Positions 6,874 through 7,727 of a DNA stretch of 7,727 nt are shown here, piece by piece (the first letter of the stretch is position 1; every line of letters begins with the position of its first letter). Below the pieces are notes generated by a model that ran no database searches, was not told where the DNA came from, and saw nothing but the letters and a program-made list of their open reading frames with translations. The stretch is from Schlesneria sp. (GTDB lineage Bacteria; Planctomycetota; Planctomycetia; Planctomycetales; Planctomycetaceae), in assembly GCA_025353525.1 (NCBI GenBank), contig JANXOO010001267.1:1-7727 (forward strand). The letters run 5' to 3'. Both the position numbers and the translations under genes were made by a program.

Positions 6874-7727
6874 ATGCGACTTCATCGATTCTCCAAATCA
6901 GCGGCGGCCTTAACCCTCATCATCGGAAGTGTTTCTTCCATCCATGTTTGGGCTGGTGATTTTCGGGATCTGGTGAACAAGCCTGTGCTGTTGACATTGA
7001 TCGACGGTCGCACTCCGCAAGGTATTCTTTCGGCGAAAACGGGTGATGAATCGTTGATCCTGCGCTCTGAACTGCCAGACATCATCATTGAAAGTCGATT
7101 CTCGTGGCGACTTGTGCAGACGATCAACGAGCTGCCGCACGCCACTGAGCAGGCGTTACCACGACCGCCGCAGCCGGCAACCATGGTACCTGTGGATGAA
7201 GACCGCGCCCTCGATAACAGCTTCCCACCCGCTCCCGCTCCACCCGGGATGGAACCGGGACAAGGATTTCTAGCGCCTCAGAATCCGCAACGGATTCCCC
7301 GCGCGATACCGGTAATCATTCCAATTGGTCCGCCGCCAGCCGTGGCGTTTCCCGACCTTCGTCGCACGGTGACGTCCCTGAGCATCAACGCGTCGACTTC
7401 GAACTGGAATCCCGATGCACAGAACGATGGTTTGATGGTGCGGATTCAACCACTCGATGGTTTTGGAAACGTTGTACCGGTCGAAGGTTACCTCGACGTA
7501 CAATTGGCGACAGAAACCAAACTCTGGACGGGTGGCCAATCGACCCGGAGCGACGACCGATTCCAAATTTCTGATCGATGGAGTGTGCCAATTCACGCGG
7601 TCAACTTCACCCCGTCTGGAACAATTGTCAGATTGCCCTTTCGCAATTTCCGGCCGGACAGAGATTTAGATATCGGTCCCGACGCTCTGGTTCACGCACG
7701 ACTAAGGCTTCTTTCCGCAGGAGCATT
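6874..7727 (+). CDS. Exported protein with Sm-like barrel and proline-rich linker, truncated at the window end
   Basis: The frame is open from the ATG at 6874 to the window edge, giving 284 codons without a stop; the 3' end lies outside. A Sec-type signal peptide is clear: basic MRLHRFSK, a hydrophobic core, and VWA before Gly 28 as a probable cleavage site. Residues about 36-86 (PVLLTLIDGRTPQG, SLILRS, IIIESRFSWRLVQTI) have the strand pattern and DGR-x-x-x-G turn of a small Sm/LSm-like beta barrel. Residues about 92-160 are rich in proline (RPPQP, PPAPAPP, GPPPA), a likely extended linker. From about residue 164 a beta-rich domain begins (LMVRIQPLDGFGNVVPVEGYLDVQL), with a WNPDAQNDG turn before it. 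I recognise this general layout from uncharacterised planctomycete exported proteins but know no function. The start is supported by GAGG and by the candidate sigma-54 promoter. It is separated from the pseudopilin block by 294 bases and is probably its own transcription unit. Confidence 0.85.
   Translation, partial: MRLHRFSKSAAALTLIIGSVSSIHVWAGDFRDLVNKPVLLTLIDGRTPQGILSAKTGDESLILRSELPDIIIESRFSWRLVQTINELPHATEQALPRPPQPATMVPVDEDRALDNSFPPAPAPPGMEPGQGFLAPQNPQRIPRAIPVIIPIGPPPAVAFPDLRRTVTSLSINASTSNWNPDAQNDGLMVRIQPLDGFGNVVPVEGYLDVQLATETKLWTGGQSTRSDDRFQISDRWSVPIHAVNFTPSGTIVRLPFRNFRPDRDLDIGPDALVHARLRLLSAGA

Noticed and set aside
6735..6959. Forward ORF of 74 residues overlapping the exported protein's start
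   Set aside because: It conflicts with the frame that has a signal peptide, a Shine-Dalgarno and 284 open codons. It has no features of its own.

Overview
The window reads as chromosomal DNA of a planctomycete or a close relative. This is inferred from moderate GC, the style of the secreted proteins (long basic prepilin leaders, proline-rich exported protein), Shine-Dalgarno-led genes with loose spacing, and a GAF-like/HD-GYP protein of a type common in that phylum. No rRNA, tRNA, CRISPR array, insertion sequence or integrase was seen, and all confident genes lie on the + strand.

Layout. Bases 1-78 may hold the last codons of an upstream gene, but the frame is not secure. Bases 79-440 carry no confident gene. 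A cyclic-di-GMP phosphodiesterase of the HD-GYP class (441-2216) has all core motifs intact. After 114 bases comes a tight four-gene block of type IV pilin-like proteins (2331-6579): a GspH/FimT-like, a GspJ/PilW-like, a GspI/PilV-like and a GspK/PilX-like protein. Three of its junctions are an ATGA overlap, an 84-base gap with a possible coupling mini-ORF, and a TAATG overlap. This is the full set of minor (tip) pseudopilins known from type II secretion and type IV pili. No major pilin, ATPase, platform protein, prepilin peptidase or secretin lies in the window. After a 294-base gap with a weak terminator-like hairpin and a good sigma-54 promoter match comes an exported protein (6874 to beyond the window end). 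It has a signal peptide, an Sm-like barrel and a proline-rich linker.

How they may work together. The four pseudopilins would be cleaved by a prepilin peptidase encoded elsewhere and would cap a pilus or pseudopilus. The GspJ/PilW-like member is unusual: beyond a short pilin part it carries a Rossmann-like domain and a C-terminal beta-sandwich, so it may present a large adhesin-like or binding module at the tip. The GspK/PilX-like member also has a long beta-rich extension. No PilY1-like gene is present in the window. The HD-GYP enzyme could link local c-di-GMP turnover to the appendage, but that rests on proximity only.
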